A stretch of DNA of 64,000 nucleotides from Mycetohabitans rhizoxinica HKI 454. Lineage in GTDB: Bacteria > Pseudomonadota > Gammaproteobacteria > Burkholderiales > Burkholderiaceae. Below are positions 38,385 to 47,554 of the stretch, one piece after another. The notes under the pieces were generated by a model. The model did not search any database. It was given only the letters and a program-made list of their open reading frames with translations, and was not told the DNA's origin. Numbering within the stretch: position 1 is the first letter of the stretch; every line of letters begins with the position of its first letter. The position numbers and the translations under genes are program-made. Location: the NCBI RefSeq assembly GCF_000198775.1, contig NC_014722.1, forward strand, positions 1,264,798 through 1,328,797, given 5' to 3'.

Positions 38385-39860
38385 TCACATTTCTTCGGCC
38401 CACGACATATTTTCGTGCGCCATTAGCGCGGACGAAGCGGCGGGCCCGTAGGTGCCGGCCGTGTAGGTGCGGGGGCGTTCGCCCAGTTCGCGCCAGCCGG
38501 CCAGGATCGGCTCGACCCAGGTCCAAGCGGCTTCCAATTCATCGCGGCGCATAAAATGGGTCAGGCGCCCCCGGATCACGTCGATCAGCAGCCGCTCGTA
38601 GGCTTCGGCGCGGCGTCCCGTAAACGCCTGCTGCAAGTCCAGGTTCAAATTGACCGGCAGCATGTGCATGCCGCTGCCCGGCTCCTTCGCAAGCATTTGC
38701 AACTGGATCGATTCCTCCGGTTGCAGCTGGATTACCAGCCGGTTACCGTAGTTGCGCGGCCCGCTCGGAATGATCGAGAAAGGCAAGTCGGCGAAATCGA
38801 TGACGATCTCGGAGAGCCGCTTCGGCATCCGCTTGCCGGTGCGCAGGAAGAACGGCACGTTGGCCCAACGCCAGTTGTTGATGTGCGCGCGCAGCGCGAC
38901 GAACGTCTCCGTGTGGCTGCCTGGCGGCACGTTGTCTTCCTCAAGATAACCCTTGACTGGCTCCCTACCGATCGCGCCTGCGGTGTACTGGCCGCGCACC
39001 GTATCGCGGGCGATGTCCGAGACCGTCATCGGACGCAGCGAGCGCAGTACCTTGAGCTTTTCGTCCCGTACCGCATCGGGATCGAGCGACACGGGCGGTT
39101 CCATCGCCACGATGCACAGCAACTGCAGCAGGTGGTTCTGCACCATGTCGCGCAGCGCACCGGTCTGGTCATAGAAACCGGCCCGGCTGCCGACGCCCAC
39201 GGTCTCGGCGACCGTGATTTGCACGTTCTTGATGTACGGCGCTTGCCACAGTGGCCCGAAAATCGCGTTGCCAAAGCGCAGTACCATCAGGTTCTGCACG
39301 GTCTCCTTGCCCAGGTAATGGTCGATCCGGTAGATCTGCGATTCGGCAAAGTGCTGGCCGACCGACGCGTTAATCGCACGTGCCGACGCGAGGTCGTGTC
39401 CCAACGGTTTTTCGAGCACGACGCGCGATTGTTCGTCGACCAGCCCGCACGCGGTGAGGTTGTCGCAGATCGTCGTGAAGAGCTCGGGTGAGGTGGCCAG
39501 ATAGAACACGCGTTGTGCTCCGGGGCGGGACGCCGCGACGAGGTTGGCGTAGTCGGGTGACGAGCCGGCATCGATCCGCACGTAGTCGAGCAACGCCAGG
39601 AAGCGGTCCCACGCTTGTTTGTCCAGCACACTGCTGTCGACGAACGGCCGCGAGTGCTCGTCGATGAACGCGAGGTACTGGTCGCGCGAGAAGTCCTTAC
39701 GGCCGATCGCGATGATCCGCGTGTCGGCCAGCAGGTTGCCGTGCAGATGCGCCATGTACAGCGCCGGAAGCAATTTGCGGGCCGACAGGTCGCCGCCGCC
39801 GCCGAAGATGATCATGTCCAGCGTAGAGGCGGATGCGGCGGAAGAAACCGTGGTTGTCAT
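38385..39860 (-). CDS. zwf: Glucose-6-phosphate 1-dehydrogenase
   Basis: The enzyme (491 residues) oxidises glucose-6-phosphate to the lactone, feeding the pentose phosphate or Entner-Doudoroff pathway and making NADPH. The dinucleotide motif is IIFGGGGDLSARKLLPALY; the substrate signature is RIDHYLGKETVQNLMVLRFGN. The start ATG 39860 (MTTTVSSAAS) is chosen over 39905 by family length. It stands alone here; no pgl, edd or eda gene is adjacent. It is convergent with the helicase. Confidence 0.95.
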   Translation of the reverse strand: MTTTVSSAASASTLDMIIFGGGGDLSARKLLPALYMAHLHGNLLADTRIIAIGRKDFSRDQYLAFIDEHSRPFVDSSVLDKQAWDRFLALLDYVRIDAGSSPDYANLVAASRPGAQRVFYLATSPELFTTICDNLTACGLVDEQSRVVLEKPLGHDLASARAINASVGQHFAESQIYRIDHYLGKETVQNLMVLRFGNAIFGPLWQAPYIKNVQITVAETVGVGSRAGFYDQTGALRDMVQNHLLQLLCIVAMEPPVSLDPDAVRDEKLKVLRSLRPMTVSDIARDTVRGQYTAGAIGREPVKGYLEEDNVPPGSHTETFVALRAHINNWRWANVPFFLRTGKRMPKRLSEIVIDFADLPFSIIPSGPRNYGNRLVIQLQPEESIQLQMLAKEPGSGMHMLPVNLNLDLQQAFTGRRAEAYERLLIDVIRGRLTHFMRRDELEAAWTWVEPILAGWRELGERPRTYTAGTYGPAASSALMAHENMSWAEEM

Positions 39861-39944
39861 GGTGCGTGCGTGTCGCGGGCCGGTTGAGCAACCCTTATGG
39901 TGCATGGTTATTCGGATTTTTGCACGCCCCCGCGCATCGCACGC

Positions 39945-40367
39945 TCAGCCGCGTCGTGCGATCAACTCGGAGACGCGTTGCGCCGCGTCGAGCAATGGCG
40001 CAAGGCATGATTGGGTCATCTGAATTGCCGATTGTCGTTGTGCATTGCCGCTGATATTCATCGCGGCGATGATGCGCTGCTGGCGGTCGCGAATCGGCGC
40101 TGACATCGAAATCAGGCCACCTCCAGCTCCTGGTCAACGATGGACCAGCCTTGTTCGCGCACCTGTGCGATGGCTTGCTTGATCTGGGGCTTGTCGGTCA
40201 GCGTTTGCTGCGCCCGCGTTGCGTCGAATGAGCGGATCATCCGCCAGTTGGCGTGCGAACGACTGCACGTATGAGTCGCCCGGGCGTTCGCCGCCGGCGG
40301 GTCGTCCGGCGTCAGGCGCCGGTCCTTTGGCGGAGACGCTCGGATTCGAAGTTGTTGTTTGTTGCAT
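39945..40367 (-). pseudogene. IclR-family regulator (PcaR-like) remnant with deletion and frameshifts
   Basis: Minus-strand fragments in three frames line up with IclR regulators. They are [15 protein letters not shown] and [12 protein letters not shown]; then [15 protein letters not shown]; then KQAIAQVREQGWSIVDQELE; then ISMSAPIRDRQQRIIAAMN to SELIARRG and stop. One frameshift lies near 40246 and another near 40125. The helix-turn-helix middle and ligand-binding centre are missing, with the join near 40190, so about half of a normal 270-residue protein is gone. It is divergent from the pcaD-like gene, the usual place for its regulator. Confidence 0.75.
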
Positions 40368-40581
40368 CGTGCTCGCTTGCGTTGGTGCGCGGCTGACGTT
40401 GACGGCCACCTATGAATTGCAGCGACGGGCCGGGCGCTTCGTACTTGCGACAATGTGCATCGGCGTTGGCCAAGGCATCGCGCTTGCGCTCGAGCGCGTG
40501 TGAAGTCGGCGCGCTCCAATGTGCCATAGTGGGCGTGCAGCCCGCCGGCTCATTATCTGAACGACTGACGAGGAACCCATC

Positions 40582-41373
40582 ATGCCATTTGCGTCGATCG
40601 ACGGAATTCACCTGCATTACTGTATTGACGGTGCCGAGCATACCGATGCGCCGTGGGTCGTGCTGTCCAATTCGCTGGGCACGCAGCTCGCGATGTGGGA
40701 TGCCCAAGTCCCGGCGCTAAACGCACATTTTCGCGTGCTGCGTTACGATACGCGCGGACACGGACAGTCGGATACGCCGCCGGGGCCTTATACAATCGGA
40801 CGGCTGGCCGATGACGTGGTTGCGTTGCTTGACGCATTGGGTATCGAGCGTGCGCACTTTTGCGGTTTGTCGATGGGCGGGCAGATCGGCATTGCGCTTG
40901 GCGCGCGTCATGGCGACCGGCTGATCCGGCTGGTGTTGTCGAACACGGCACCCAAGATCGGCTCGCCGCCGGTATGGAACCCGCGCATCGCGAAAGCGCG
41001 CGGCGAAGGCATGGCTGACTTGGCCAACGCGGCCATTGAGCGCTGGTTCACGCCGGGATTTCGCGAGCGGCAAGCCGCCCAGGTTGAGCCGTTGCGAGCG
41101 CAACTGATGGCTACCGACCCCGAGGGGTATGCCGCAAACTGCGAGGCGGTGCGCGATGCGGATTTGCGCGACGAACTGGGCCGCATCACCCTACCGACGT
41201 TGGTCATTGTCGGCACGCACGATGTTGCGACAAGTCCGGAGCAGGGCCGGGCGATGGCTGCGGCGATCTGGGGGGCGCAGTATCTTGAACTCGACGCATC
41301 GCATATCTCGAACATCGAACAGCGCGACACGTACAACCGCGAGTTGGTGGCATTCCTGCGGGGCGCCGCATAA
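40582..41373 (+). CDS. pcaD: Alpha/beta hydrolase, 3-oxoadipate enol-lactonase-like
   Basis: The 263-residue protein shows the fold and motifs of PcaD: LSNSLGTQLAMWDAQ, VLRYDTRGHGQSDTP, nucleophile Ser in CGLSMGGQIGIALG, Asp region VIVGTHDVAT and His in LDASHISNIEQ. PcaD hydrolyses the enol-lactone in protocatechuate/catechol degradation. GAGGAA lies before the ATG. No other beta-ketoadipate gene is nearby and the adjacent IclR regulator is broken, so the pathway role here is uncertain; a related lactonase activity is possible. Confidence 0.8.
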   Translation: MPFASIDGIHLHYCIDGAEHTDAPWVVLSNSLGTQLAMWDAQVPALNAHFRVLRYDTRGHGQSDTPPGPYTIGRLADDVVALLDALGIERAHFCGLSMGGQIGIALGARHGDRLIRLVLSNTAPKIGSPPVWNPRIAKARGEGMADLANAAIERWFTPGFRERQAAQVEPLRAQLMATDPEGYAANCEAVRDADLRDELGRITLPTLVIVGTHDVATSPEQGRAMAAAIWGAQYLELDASHISNIEQRDTYNRELVAFLRGAA

Positions 41374-41398
41374 CAGGGCCCGCTGGCATAAGCCATCG

Positions 41399-43804
41399 TC
41401 ATGCCGCTTGAGGAAGCGCGGAGCGCAGCACGTCGAAATTGACCGGCTTGGGTAGCACCAGCAGGCCTTCACGTTGCGCCAGACTTAACTTGTCGGTGTG
41501 CCCGGTGACCAGGATCACGGGCAAGCTAGGGTTCGCATCGCGCAACGCGATGGCCAGGTCGATGCCGTTCATCGGGCCGGGCATTGTCACATCACTGATC
41601 ACCGCATCGTATCGCGCGTGCCGATGGTAGATCTGCAGGGCTGAATGGGCGTCCGGCGCGGTGGTTACTCGATGACCGTCCAGGTTCAGCACTGCCGCCG
41701 TCGCTTCGGCGACCTCGTTATCGTCCTCCACCAGCAGGAGATCAAGCCCGGTCATGCCGGTCAAGGCGCGGCGCGCCCGCGCCGCGCGGCTCGGCCGGCC
41801 GTCGGATACCGCGTCGACGTTCGCCGGTGCCGTGGCGGGCGATCGCCGCGACAAGGGTTCATTGGGCGCCGGTACGGGAATGTCGCCGTTAGACACCGAC
41901 GGATGCGGGGCAGCCCCGTCGCGTTCGGCGGTGCGCAGCCCGACGTGGGCGGGTGCCTCGGCTTCGGCTGCCGGCGCCGCTGGCAGGAACAAGGCGACCG
42001 TCGTGCCCACGCCGGGATGGCTAATGATTTGCGCATTGCCGCCGGCCTGCTGGCAGAAGCCATAGACCTGCGGCAGTCCGAGGCCGGTGCCCTTGCCGAG
42101 CTCCTTGGTCGTAAAGAATGGCTCGAACGCGCGCGCTGCCACGTCGGCGCTCATCCCGCAGCCATTGTCGCTGACCGCAATACGCACTAGATCCGGTTCG
42201 GCTATCGACGCCGTGCCGGCGTGCTCGTGCGCCGCCTGGTGGTTGTTGGCCGAAATGGCGATCTGGCCGCCGGCCGGTAGCGCGTCGCGCGCGTTGGCGA
42301 GCAGGTTGATCAGCGCAAGCTGCAGGTCGGTGGGGTCTGCCAGCACGGGCCACACGCTGTCGGGCACCGCGATGCGCACGTCGCACTGCGGGCCGGCGGA
42401 TGCTTCGATCAACCCCTTCCACTCGGCCAGACGGCTGCGCAGGTCGATCCGCTCGGCTCGCGTAGGCTGCTTGCGCGAGACGCTGAGCAAACGACGGGTC
42501 AGCGCTTCGCCAGTGTGCACGGCCCGGTCAATGGCCTGCCACTGTTTTGCCATGTTGCCCTCGCCCATCTTTAGACGGATCAGCCGCGCATTCGCGGACA
42601 GCACCATCAGCAGGTTGTTGAAGTCGTGCGCGACGCTGCCGGTCAGCCGGCCCAGCGATTCCATTTTCAGTGCGTGCCGATAGTCTTCCTCGGCCGCACG
42701 CCGCAGCGAGGCTTCCGCCTGCCATTGGCGCCATGCTTTTTCCTCGCTATCGAGGCGGCGCAGTGCAACGAACGCCACCAGGAACAACGCGATGCTGGGT
42801 ACGACCGAAAAGCCGGTGACGATCGCGGTGCGAGCGAGCCAACGCGAGAATACCTGGTCCAGCCGCAAGTAGTCGGTGACGTAGACGTCCCGCGAGCCCA
42901 CGCGCCGGTAGCCAATGATCGCCTGCGTATCGGCCAGGTGGACCCGCTCGGTGCCGCCCAGTTGCGCGGCCAGCACGCCGCGCGGCACCGGCGGCTCGAC
43001 GTCGCCGGGCACTGGCGGCGGATAGCGGGCGAGCAATGTGCCATCATTGCGCATCAGCGCGAGCTGGCCGATGTGGCTGCCGGTCACGAGCTCACGATAA
43101 AAGTCCTCGAAGTACGACGCGCGGATCGACAGGGCGACGACGCCGGCAAATGAGCCATCGTTGAGATGGCGCGGTGTGATGACATCGAAGATGCGGTCAC
43201 GGTGTCCCCGTAAAGGGATCGCCTCGGTCACGTAGTCGCCCTGGTTCCACCGAGCGGCGTTGCGGAATGCATCGGTCTGCGCAAGACTGCGCGGCACGCC
43301 CAGATAGGGATCGTTGGTGACCACGAGTCGGCCGCTTGCATCGTACACACTTACCGCGGCCAAGTGATCGAAAGGTGCGGCAATTGAGCGCAGCTTGGTG
43401 GTCATTGCGTAACCGCCCAACGCGCCGCCATGAGATTCGGCTTCATAGATTGCCTGCAGGACCCTGTCCCGGATCACTTCATTGAGCTCGAACACCTTCA
43501 GCGCTTGCTCTTCGGTGATCCGCGACGAACGTGTGGCAAATCCACTGGCGTCGTCCAGCGCCTTGTGCCAACTCGTTATGCCGTAGTACAGCAGGAACCC
43601 CGCCGGCAGTACGACGGTGGCGATCAGCAGCACGACCAATGCACGGCGCAACGTGACGAAGTCGCGCACCGGCGCGTTGGGCTCGGCGTGCCCGGACAGC
43701 GGCACGGGCCAGTCCGCTCCGACGGTTGCACGATTGTCGGCGGTTGCCGGTTCGCTCGGCCCTGCAGGTCTTTTCGCAGGCGTGCGCATCTCAAATAGGG
43801 ACAT
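41399..43804 (-). CDS. Hybrid sensor histidine kinase with receiver domain
   Basis: The protein of 801 residues has a cytoplasmic N-terminus, transmembrane segment 1 (54-75), a periplasmic double-Cache-type sensor (about 80-320), and transmembrane segment 2 (324-349). These are followed by the phospho-acceptor His393 in GSVAHDFNNLL, an HATPase domain (NLLANARDAL, DNGCGMSADV, GKGTGLGLPQVYG), a linker, and a receiver with Asp738 in AVISDVTMPG and Lys in LPKPV. This layout suits phosphorelay to an unlinked regulator. The ligand is unknown. Stop and pcaD stop face each other across 25 bases. Confidence 0.9.
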   Translation of the reverse strand: MSLFEMRTPAKRPAGPSEPATADNRATVGADWPVPLSGHAEPNAPVRDFVTLRRALVVLLIATVVLPAGFLLYYGITSWHKALDDASGFATRSSRITEEQALKVFELNEVIRDRVLQAIYEAESHGGALGGYAMTTKLRSIAAPFDHLAAVSVYDASGRLVVTNDPYLGVPRSLAQTDAFRNAARWNQGDYVTEAIPLRGHRDRIFDVITPRHLNDGSFAGVVALSIRASYFEDFYRELVTGSHIGQLALMRNDGTLLARYPPPVPGDVEPPVPRGVLAAQLGGTERVHLADTQAIIGYRRVGSRDVYVTDYLRLDQVFSRWLARTAIVTGFSVVPSIALFLVAFVALRRLDSEEKAWRQWQAEASLRRAAEEDYRHALKMESLGRLTGSVAHDFNNLLMVLSANARLIRLKMGEGNMAKQWQAIDRAVHTGEALTRRLLSVSRKQPTRAERIDLRSRLAEWKGLIEASAGPQCDVRIAVPDSVWPVLADPTDLQLALINLLANARDALPAGGQIAISANNHQAAHEHAGTASIAEPDLVRIAVSDNGCGMSADVAARAFEPFFTTKELGKGTGLGLPQVYGFCQQAGGNAQIISHPGVGTTVALFLPAAPAAEAEAPAHVGLRTAERDGAAPHPSVSNGDIPVPAPNEPLSRRSPATAPANVDAVSDGRPSRAARARRALTGMTGLDLLLVEDDNEVAEATAAVLNLDGHRVTTAPDAHSALQIYHRHARYDAVISDVTMPGPMNGIDLAIALRDANPSLPVILVTGHTDKLSLAQREGLLVLPKPVNFDVLRSALPQAA

Positions 43805-43938
43805 CTTGTCGACAAAAGATCCTCTATTTTAGGACCATCGCGCGAACCTGAGCCGGCTGCGGTTCGCTTTGCTGTTAAGATGGTGCCGCTTTTTATTGGC
43901 CGGCGCCGCTGGCGTGCGCCGCATCGTTCCACCTTATC

Positions 43939-44820
43939 ATGTCCTCGTTGCTTCGTTTCCTGGAACCGTGGGAGCCCTCGTTTGGGCTGGTGTTCATCTT
44001 TGTCGCGGCCGCCGTGTTGTTCGCGCGCGGCACGCTGCGCCAACGTGTGAGCATTGCGCGCCAGGCAGCGTTCTGGACGGGTCTCGTGCTGCTGTATGTC
44101 GCGCTGCACACGCGAGTGGACTATTACGCCGAGCATCAATTCTTCGTCCACCGGCTCCAGCACTTGGTGCTGCATCATCTGGCACCGCTGCTGGTCATGT
44201 CCGCCTATCCAGGCAGCGTGATGCGTGCCGGCATGCCGCCACGCTGGCGCGGCATGCTGCACCGGGCGGCCCGGCGGCGTGCGTCGCGCATAGCCGGCGC
44301 CGTGCTGCTCAACCCGGCGTTCATCTCGTTGGCGTTCGTGATTTCGGTGCTCTTCTGGCTCATTCCGTCCGTGCAGTTCATTTCGATGCTCGACTGGCGC
44401 ATCTACTTGTTCATGAATTGGTCGGTGACGGTCAGTGGTCTGCTGTATTGGTGGATGCTGCTGGATCATCGCCCGAGCCCGCCCAGTCGGGTAAAGCCGG
44501 GCATGCGGGTGTTGTCACCGGTGATCACGATGACGCCACAGCTTTTGGCCGGTGCGATCATTACGTTCTCCTCGCGCGACTTGTACCCGATCTTCACGTT
44601 GTGCGGTCGCGCCATGGACCTGTCGCCGGCGCTGGATCAAAGCCTGGGCGGACTGATCATGTGGGTGCCCGCGGCCATCATAGAGACGATCGGCGGCCTG
44701 ATGGCGCTGCGTCATATGATGCGCTTGTCAACGCTGCCGCCGCGTCGCCCTCCCGCACAGCGCGTGCGGGCCGCCACGCTGGCGGGTGTCGCCCCTGCAT
44801 CGCGGGCCGGCCGCTCATAG
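43939..44820 (+). CDS. CtaG-like cytochrome c oxidase assembly membrane protein
   Basis: The protein (293 residues) has about seven transmembrane segments and matches the Caa3_CtaG family: HQFFVHRLQHLVLHHLAPLLV with a run of histidines suited to metal handling, WSVTVSGLLYWWMLLDHRPSP, and MTPQLLAGAIITFSSRDLYPIF. Family members help mature caa3-type oxidases. It is divergent from the histidine kinase and followed by bamC. No oxidase subunit gene is in view. Confidence 0.85.
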   Translation: MSSLLRFLEPWEPSFGLVFIFVAAAVLFARGTLRQRVSIARQAAFWTGLVLLYVALHTRVDYYAEHQFFVHRLQHLVLHHLAPLLVMSAYPGSVMRAGMPPRWRGMLHRAARRRASRIAGAVLLNPAFISLAFVISVLFWLIPSVQFISMLDWRIYLFMNWSVTVSGLLYWWMLLDHRPSPPSRVKPGMRVLSPVITMTPQLLAGAIITFSSRDLYPIFTLCGRAMDLSPALDQSLGGLIMWVPAAIIETIGGLMALRHMMRLSTLPPRRPPAQRVRAATLAGVAPASRAGRS

Positions 44821-44879
44821 CGTGAGGTCGCTGTACACCACTGACGCGTCGAGCCGGCAGCACGGTTCGCGCGTCATTT

Positions 44880-44909
44880 TTGTACCTTGCGAAAAGAGAT
44901 CGGTACAAT
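44880..44909 (+). promoter_or_regulatory. Possible promoter of bamC
   Basis: TTGTAC (44880-44885), 18 bases, TACAAT (44904-44909), about 50 bases before the bamC ATG. Reasonable sigma-70 match; not proven. Confidence 0.4.
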
Positions 44910-44958
44910 GGCCGGTTGATTGCCGGGCATTGGTCCGGGTGCATGCGGAAAGGATTCC

Positions 44959-46134
44959 ATGAAACTGATTCAAACCCGTCTCATCTCGCGCTTTGTTGCT
45001 GGTGCCATCATTGCCGGCGCCGTGGCGGCCTGCAGTTCGCCCCATCCACAGGCGATCGACTACAAGAGTGCCACGCGGGCAAAGGCGTCGTCGCTGGCCG
45101 TGCCCCCGGACATGGCCCACGAGATCGCCGACCAGCGTTCGCTGCCGCCTCAAGGCGGCTCGGCGTCGCTGTCCAGATTGCAGCAGGTGCAGCAATCGGC
45201 GCTTGCGCCGGTGGGCGACGCGGTGCTGCCGCCGGTGCAGGGCATGCATATCCAGCGCGAGGGTACGCAGCGCTGGCTGGTGATCGACAAGCAGGCGCCC
45301 GCACAAGTGTGGCCCCAGGTGCGGCGTTTTTGGCAGGAGCAGGGCTTCGTGCTGTCGCTGGACGCGCGCGATCGCGGGATCATGGAGACGGACTGGTACG
45401 AAACCCATCCGCAGGTGCCGGATGGCCTGATCCGCAATACGTTGTCCAAGGCGCTGGGCACCGGCTACACGACCGGCCTGCGCGACAAGTACCGCACGCG
45501 GCTTGAAAACGCGCCGAACGGCGGAACGTATGTGTTTATCAGCCAGCGCGGATTGCATGAGCAGTTGTTCGGCTCGAACAACGAGCAAAGCCGGTGGGAA
45601 GATCGGCCGAATGATCCGGCGCTGGAGGCCGAATACCTGAAGCGGTTGATGCAAGCGTTGGCGCGTAACCAGCAGGGCGGTGCGTCAATGGCCGCGGAGC
45701 CGGTGGCCGCATCTGCGCCCAAGGCCGCCGACGCGGCGGCCAGTGCGTCGCAGGCAGCGCTCAAGGCGTCGGGGGCCACCGCGACGCTCACCGGGGCGAC
45801 CGACATTACGCTTGCCGAGTCTTATGACGACGCGTGGCTGCGGGTCGGCGTGGCGTTGGACCGGAACAATTTCACGGTCGATGACCGCGATCGCACACGT
45901 GGCCTGTATTTCATTCGTTACGTCGATCCGAACGACTTAAGTTCGGCCAAACAGGGCTTCTGGAGCCAAGTATTCCATGGCCGCAAGGAAAAAGCGGCGA
46001 AGCAGTACCGTGTGAATGTGCGCGCGCTGACCGAGACGCAGACGAGGGTCGCAATTGTGGATGAGAGCGGGCAGGTCGACGATTCGAAGCAGGCACGCCA
46101 GATTCTGTCGCTGCTGATCGACCAGTTGCACTGA
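44959..46134 (+). CDS. bamC: Outer membrane assembly lipoprotein BamC
   Basis: The 391-residue lipoprotein of the BAM complex carries a signal peptide with lipobox VAAC (Cys near residue 25). It has two helix-grip domains: about 95-225 (RWLVIDKQAPAQVWPQVRRFW, GIMETDWYE) and 285-390 (DAWLRVGVALDRNNFTVDDRDR, LYFIRYVDP). An Ala/Ser-rich linker of about 50 residues joins them. AAAGGA precedes ATG 44959. In many proteobacteria bamC follows dapA; here the upstream gene is the CtaG-like one. Confidence 0.92.
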   Translation: MKLIQTRLISRFVAGAIIAGAVAACSSPHPQAIDYKSATRAKASSLAVPPDMAHEIADQRSLPPQGGSASLSRLQQVQQSALAPVGDAVLPPVQGMHIQREGTQRWLVIDKQAPAQVWPQVRRFWQEQGFVLSLDARDRGIMETDWYETHPQVPDGLIRNTLSKALGTGYTTGLRDKYRTRLENAPNGGTYVFISQRGLHEQLFGSNNEQSRWEDRPNDPALEAEYLKRLMQALARNQQGGASMAAEPVAASAPKAADAAASASQAALKASGATATLTGATDITLAESYDDAWLRVGVALDRNNFTVDDRDRTRGLYFIRYVDPNDLSSAKQGFWSQVFHGRKEKAAKQYRVNVRALTETQTRVAIVDESGQVDDSKQARQILSLLIDQLH

Positions 46135-46655
46135 CCCTGCCGCGGCTGATTAACCAGTTGTGCTGCTCCGCCGCTGCTAATCAACTAAGCCGCGCTGACC
46201 TTCATCCCGGGCGGCGTGCGCACGGCACGCCGTCTTGCAATCTGCGTCAGGCCGCGAGTCCGCGCCAGGCCGCGCGTATGCCATGACGTCACTTGACGCC
46301 GTAACGGCTGGCGCTTTCATGCCAGCCGATCCCGCCTCATCGTCGAATGGGCTCTCTGCCGGGGAAGGTTCTCTTTTCTTAATAAGTAGCTGCCGAGGTT
46401 GGCCGCTGATTCAACGAATGCGCCTCAGTGGGCGCGCAAGCGGGTTGCCATCGCCCGAATCATGGCGGTGCGTACTCGACGCGTCGCGATCCGGCATGAC
46501 TCGACGTGGCTGCGCCAACTGCCAAGCCCGGCGCCGCCTTGACCCGGGCAAGGCGCCGATGACTCCGTTGCTTATCCTCGTAGCGCGACGGTTTTGTCCG
46601 TGCCTCGTGCTGCAAGAGGGGCTTTTCCGCGTTGACCGGGGCGGCGGCACACGCG
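46135..46655. other. Intergenic region after bamC
   Basis: In 520 bases I see no gene with a credible start and family features. A plus-strand frame from 46235 is open but overlaps the antisense small gene at its end and has no recognisable composition. The sequence looks like degenerate filler. Confidence 0.35.
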
Positions 46656-46916
46656 TCAGTGCGCTTCGACGACGTCCAGAATCAAAATGATCGTCCAGTC
46701 CGCTTCGCCCTCGTGGTGATACTGCCGCTCCGCGACGATGAACGGCTGCTGTTTGCCCGGCGGGCCCAGAAACAACACGTCACCCTCAACGGGCAGGCAT
46801 TCGATCGGTGGCAGCGCGATGTACGGCTCATCGCCGCGCGTGGTGCGCGGCATCAGCTTGTCGATCTTTTTCGAGGCTGCCTCGGTCCATTCGATTTCGA
46901 GTTCGATATTACTCAC
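46656..46916 (-). CDS. Small conserved-looking hypothetical protein, 86 aa
   Basis: With GTG 46916 (AGAGGA five bases upstream) the product begins MSNIELEIEWTEAASKK. It is acidic and soluble, with a hydrophobic beta-strand pattern towards the end (DWTIILILDVVEAH) and no signal peptide. An alternative ATG at 46946 adds ten residues. I do not recognise the family, though the composition is that of a real protein. Transcribed in the same direction as the secreted peptide gene upstream, but separated from it by a terminator. Confidence 0.65.
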   Translation of the reverse strand: MSNIELEIEWTEAASKKIDKLMPRTTRGDEPYIALPPIECLPVEGDVLFLGPPGKQQPFIVAERQYHHEGEADWTIILILDVVEAH

Positions 46917-46981
46917 ACCATCCTCTATGTCGTTGCGCTCGTGCATCGGGCGCGGGACTGTAACACGAAACCGACGCCCAT

Positions 46982-47010
46982 AAAAAAGCCGAAGCCTGCG
47001 AGACTTCGGC
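46982..47010 (-). terminator. Intrinsic terminator, minus strand
   Basis: GCCGAAG and CTTCGGC (46988-46994, 47004-47010) form a perfect stem; on the minus strand it is followed by six T. It ends the transcript of the secreted peptide gene at 47062-47340. Confidence 0.85.
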
Positions 47011-47061
47011 CCGATGGCACCTCAGCGTATGGTATGTCGTGCCGCACGCCGGTCGCAGCCG

Positions 47062-47340
47062 TTACTGGCTTGCTGCCGACGGTGCGGCAGGGCCAGCCTC
47101 AAAGGCCTGCTGCGCGTGCCCGGCCTTATGATGCTTGGCAGCCTTGCGATGCTTGGCCGGCGCGTGCGCGGGCGTTGGCGCTACTGGGGCTTCCGATTGA
47201 GCAGCTTCCAGCGCCTGGGCGCGCTGTTCGACGTCGGCCGCTTTGGCCGGGTCGGTGCTCATCGTCACGCCGCGATCGGTCTGCGCATATGCCGTTGCGG
47301 CAAATAAAGAAACGAGCAATGCCAGGGACACTTTCTTCAT
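47062..47340 (-). CDS. Small secreted Ala/Lys/His-rich protein, 92 aa
   Basis: It has a clear Sec signal (MKKVSLALLVSLFAATAYAQ) and a mature part of about 70 residues rich in Ala, Lys and His (APAKHRKAAKHHKAGHAQQ). GGAGATAAAG precedes the ATG. There is no known domain. The basic histidine-rich stretch could bind metal or polyanions, which is speculation. A terminator follows at 46982. Confidence 0.75.
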   Translation of the reverse strand: MKKVSLALLVSLFAATAYAQTDRGVTMSTDPAKAADVEQRAQALEAAQSEAPVAPTPAHAPAKHRKAAKHHKAGHAQQAFEAGPAAPSAASQ

Positions 47341-47554
47341 CTTTATCTCCGTAGAGTGACAGCGTTCTCGGGCCCATGACCGGAAGTGCCATACTATCCG
47401 GCAGAGCGCGCATTTTAGCCAGCAAATAGGCTATCCGCAGCGACATTGTAACGACCTTGCCGTGACGTGGCATCTTGTTGCATATCGCGGACACAACAAA
47501 TTCCATTCGGCGGTCATTTTTCCGCGCATACTATCGGGATTGGTCTGGGGGCTA

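Noticed and set aside
46235..46690. 151-residue plus-strand frame after bamC
   Set aside because: No ribosome site, no recognisable composition, and its end is antisense to the small gene at 46656-46916.
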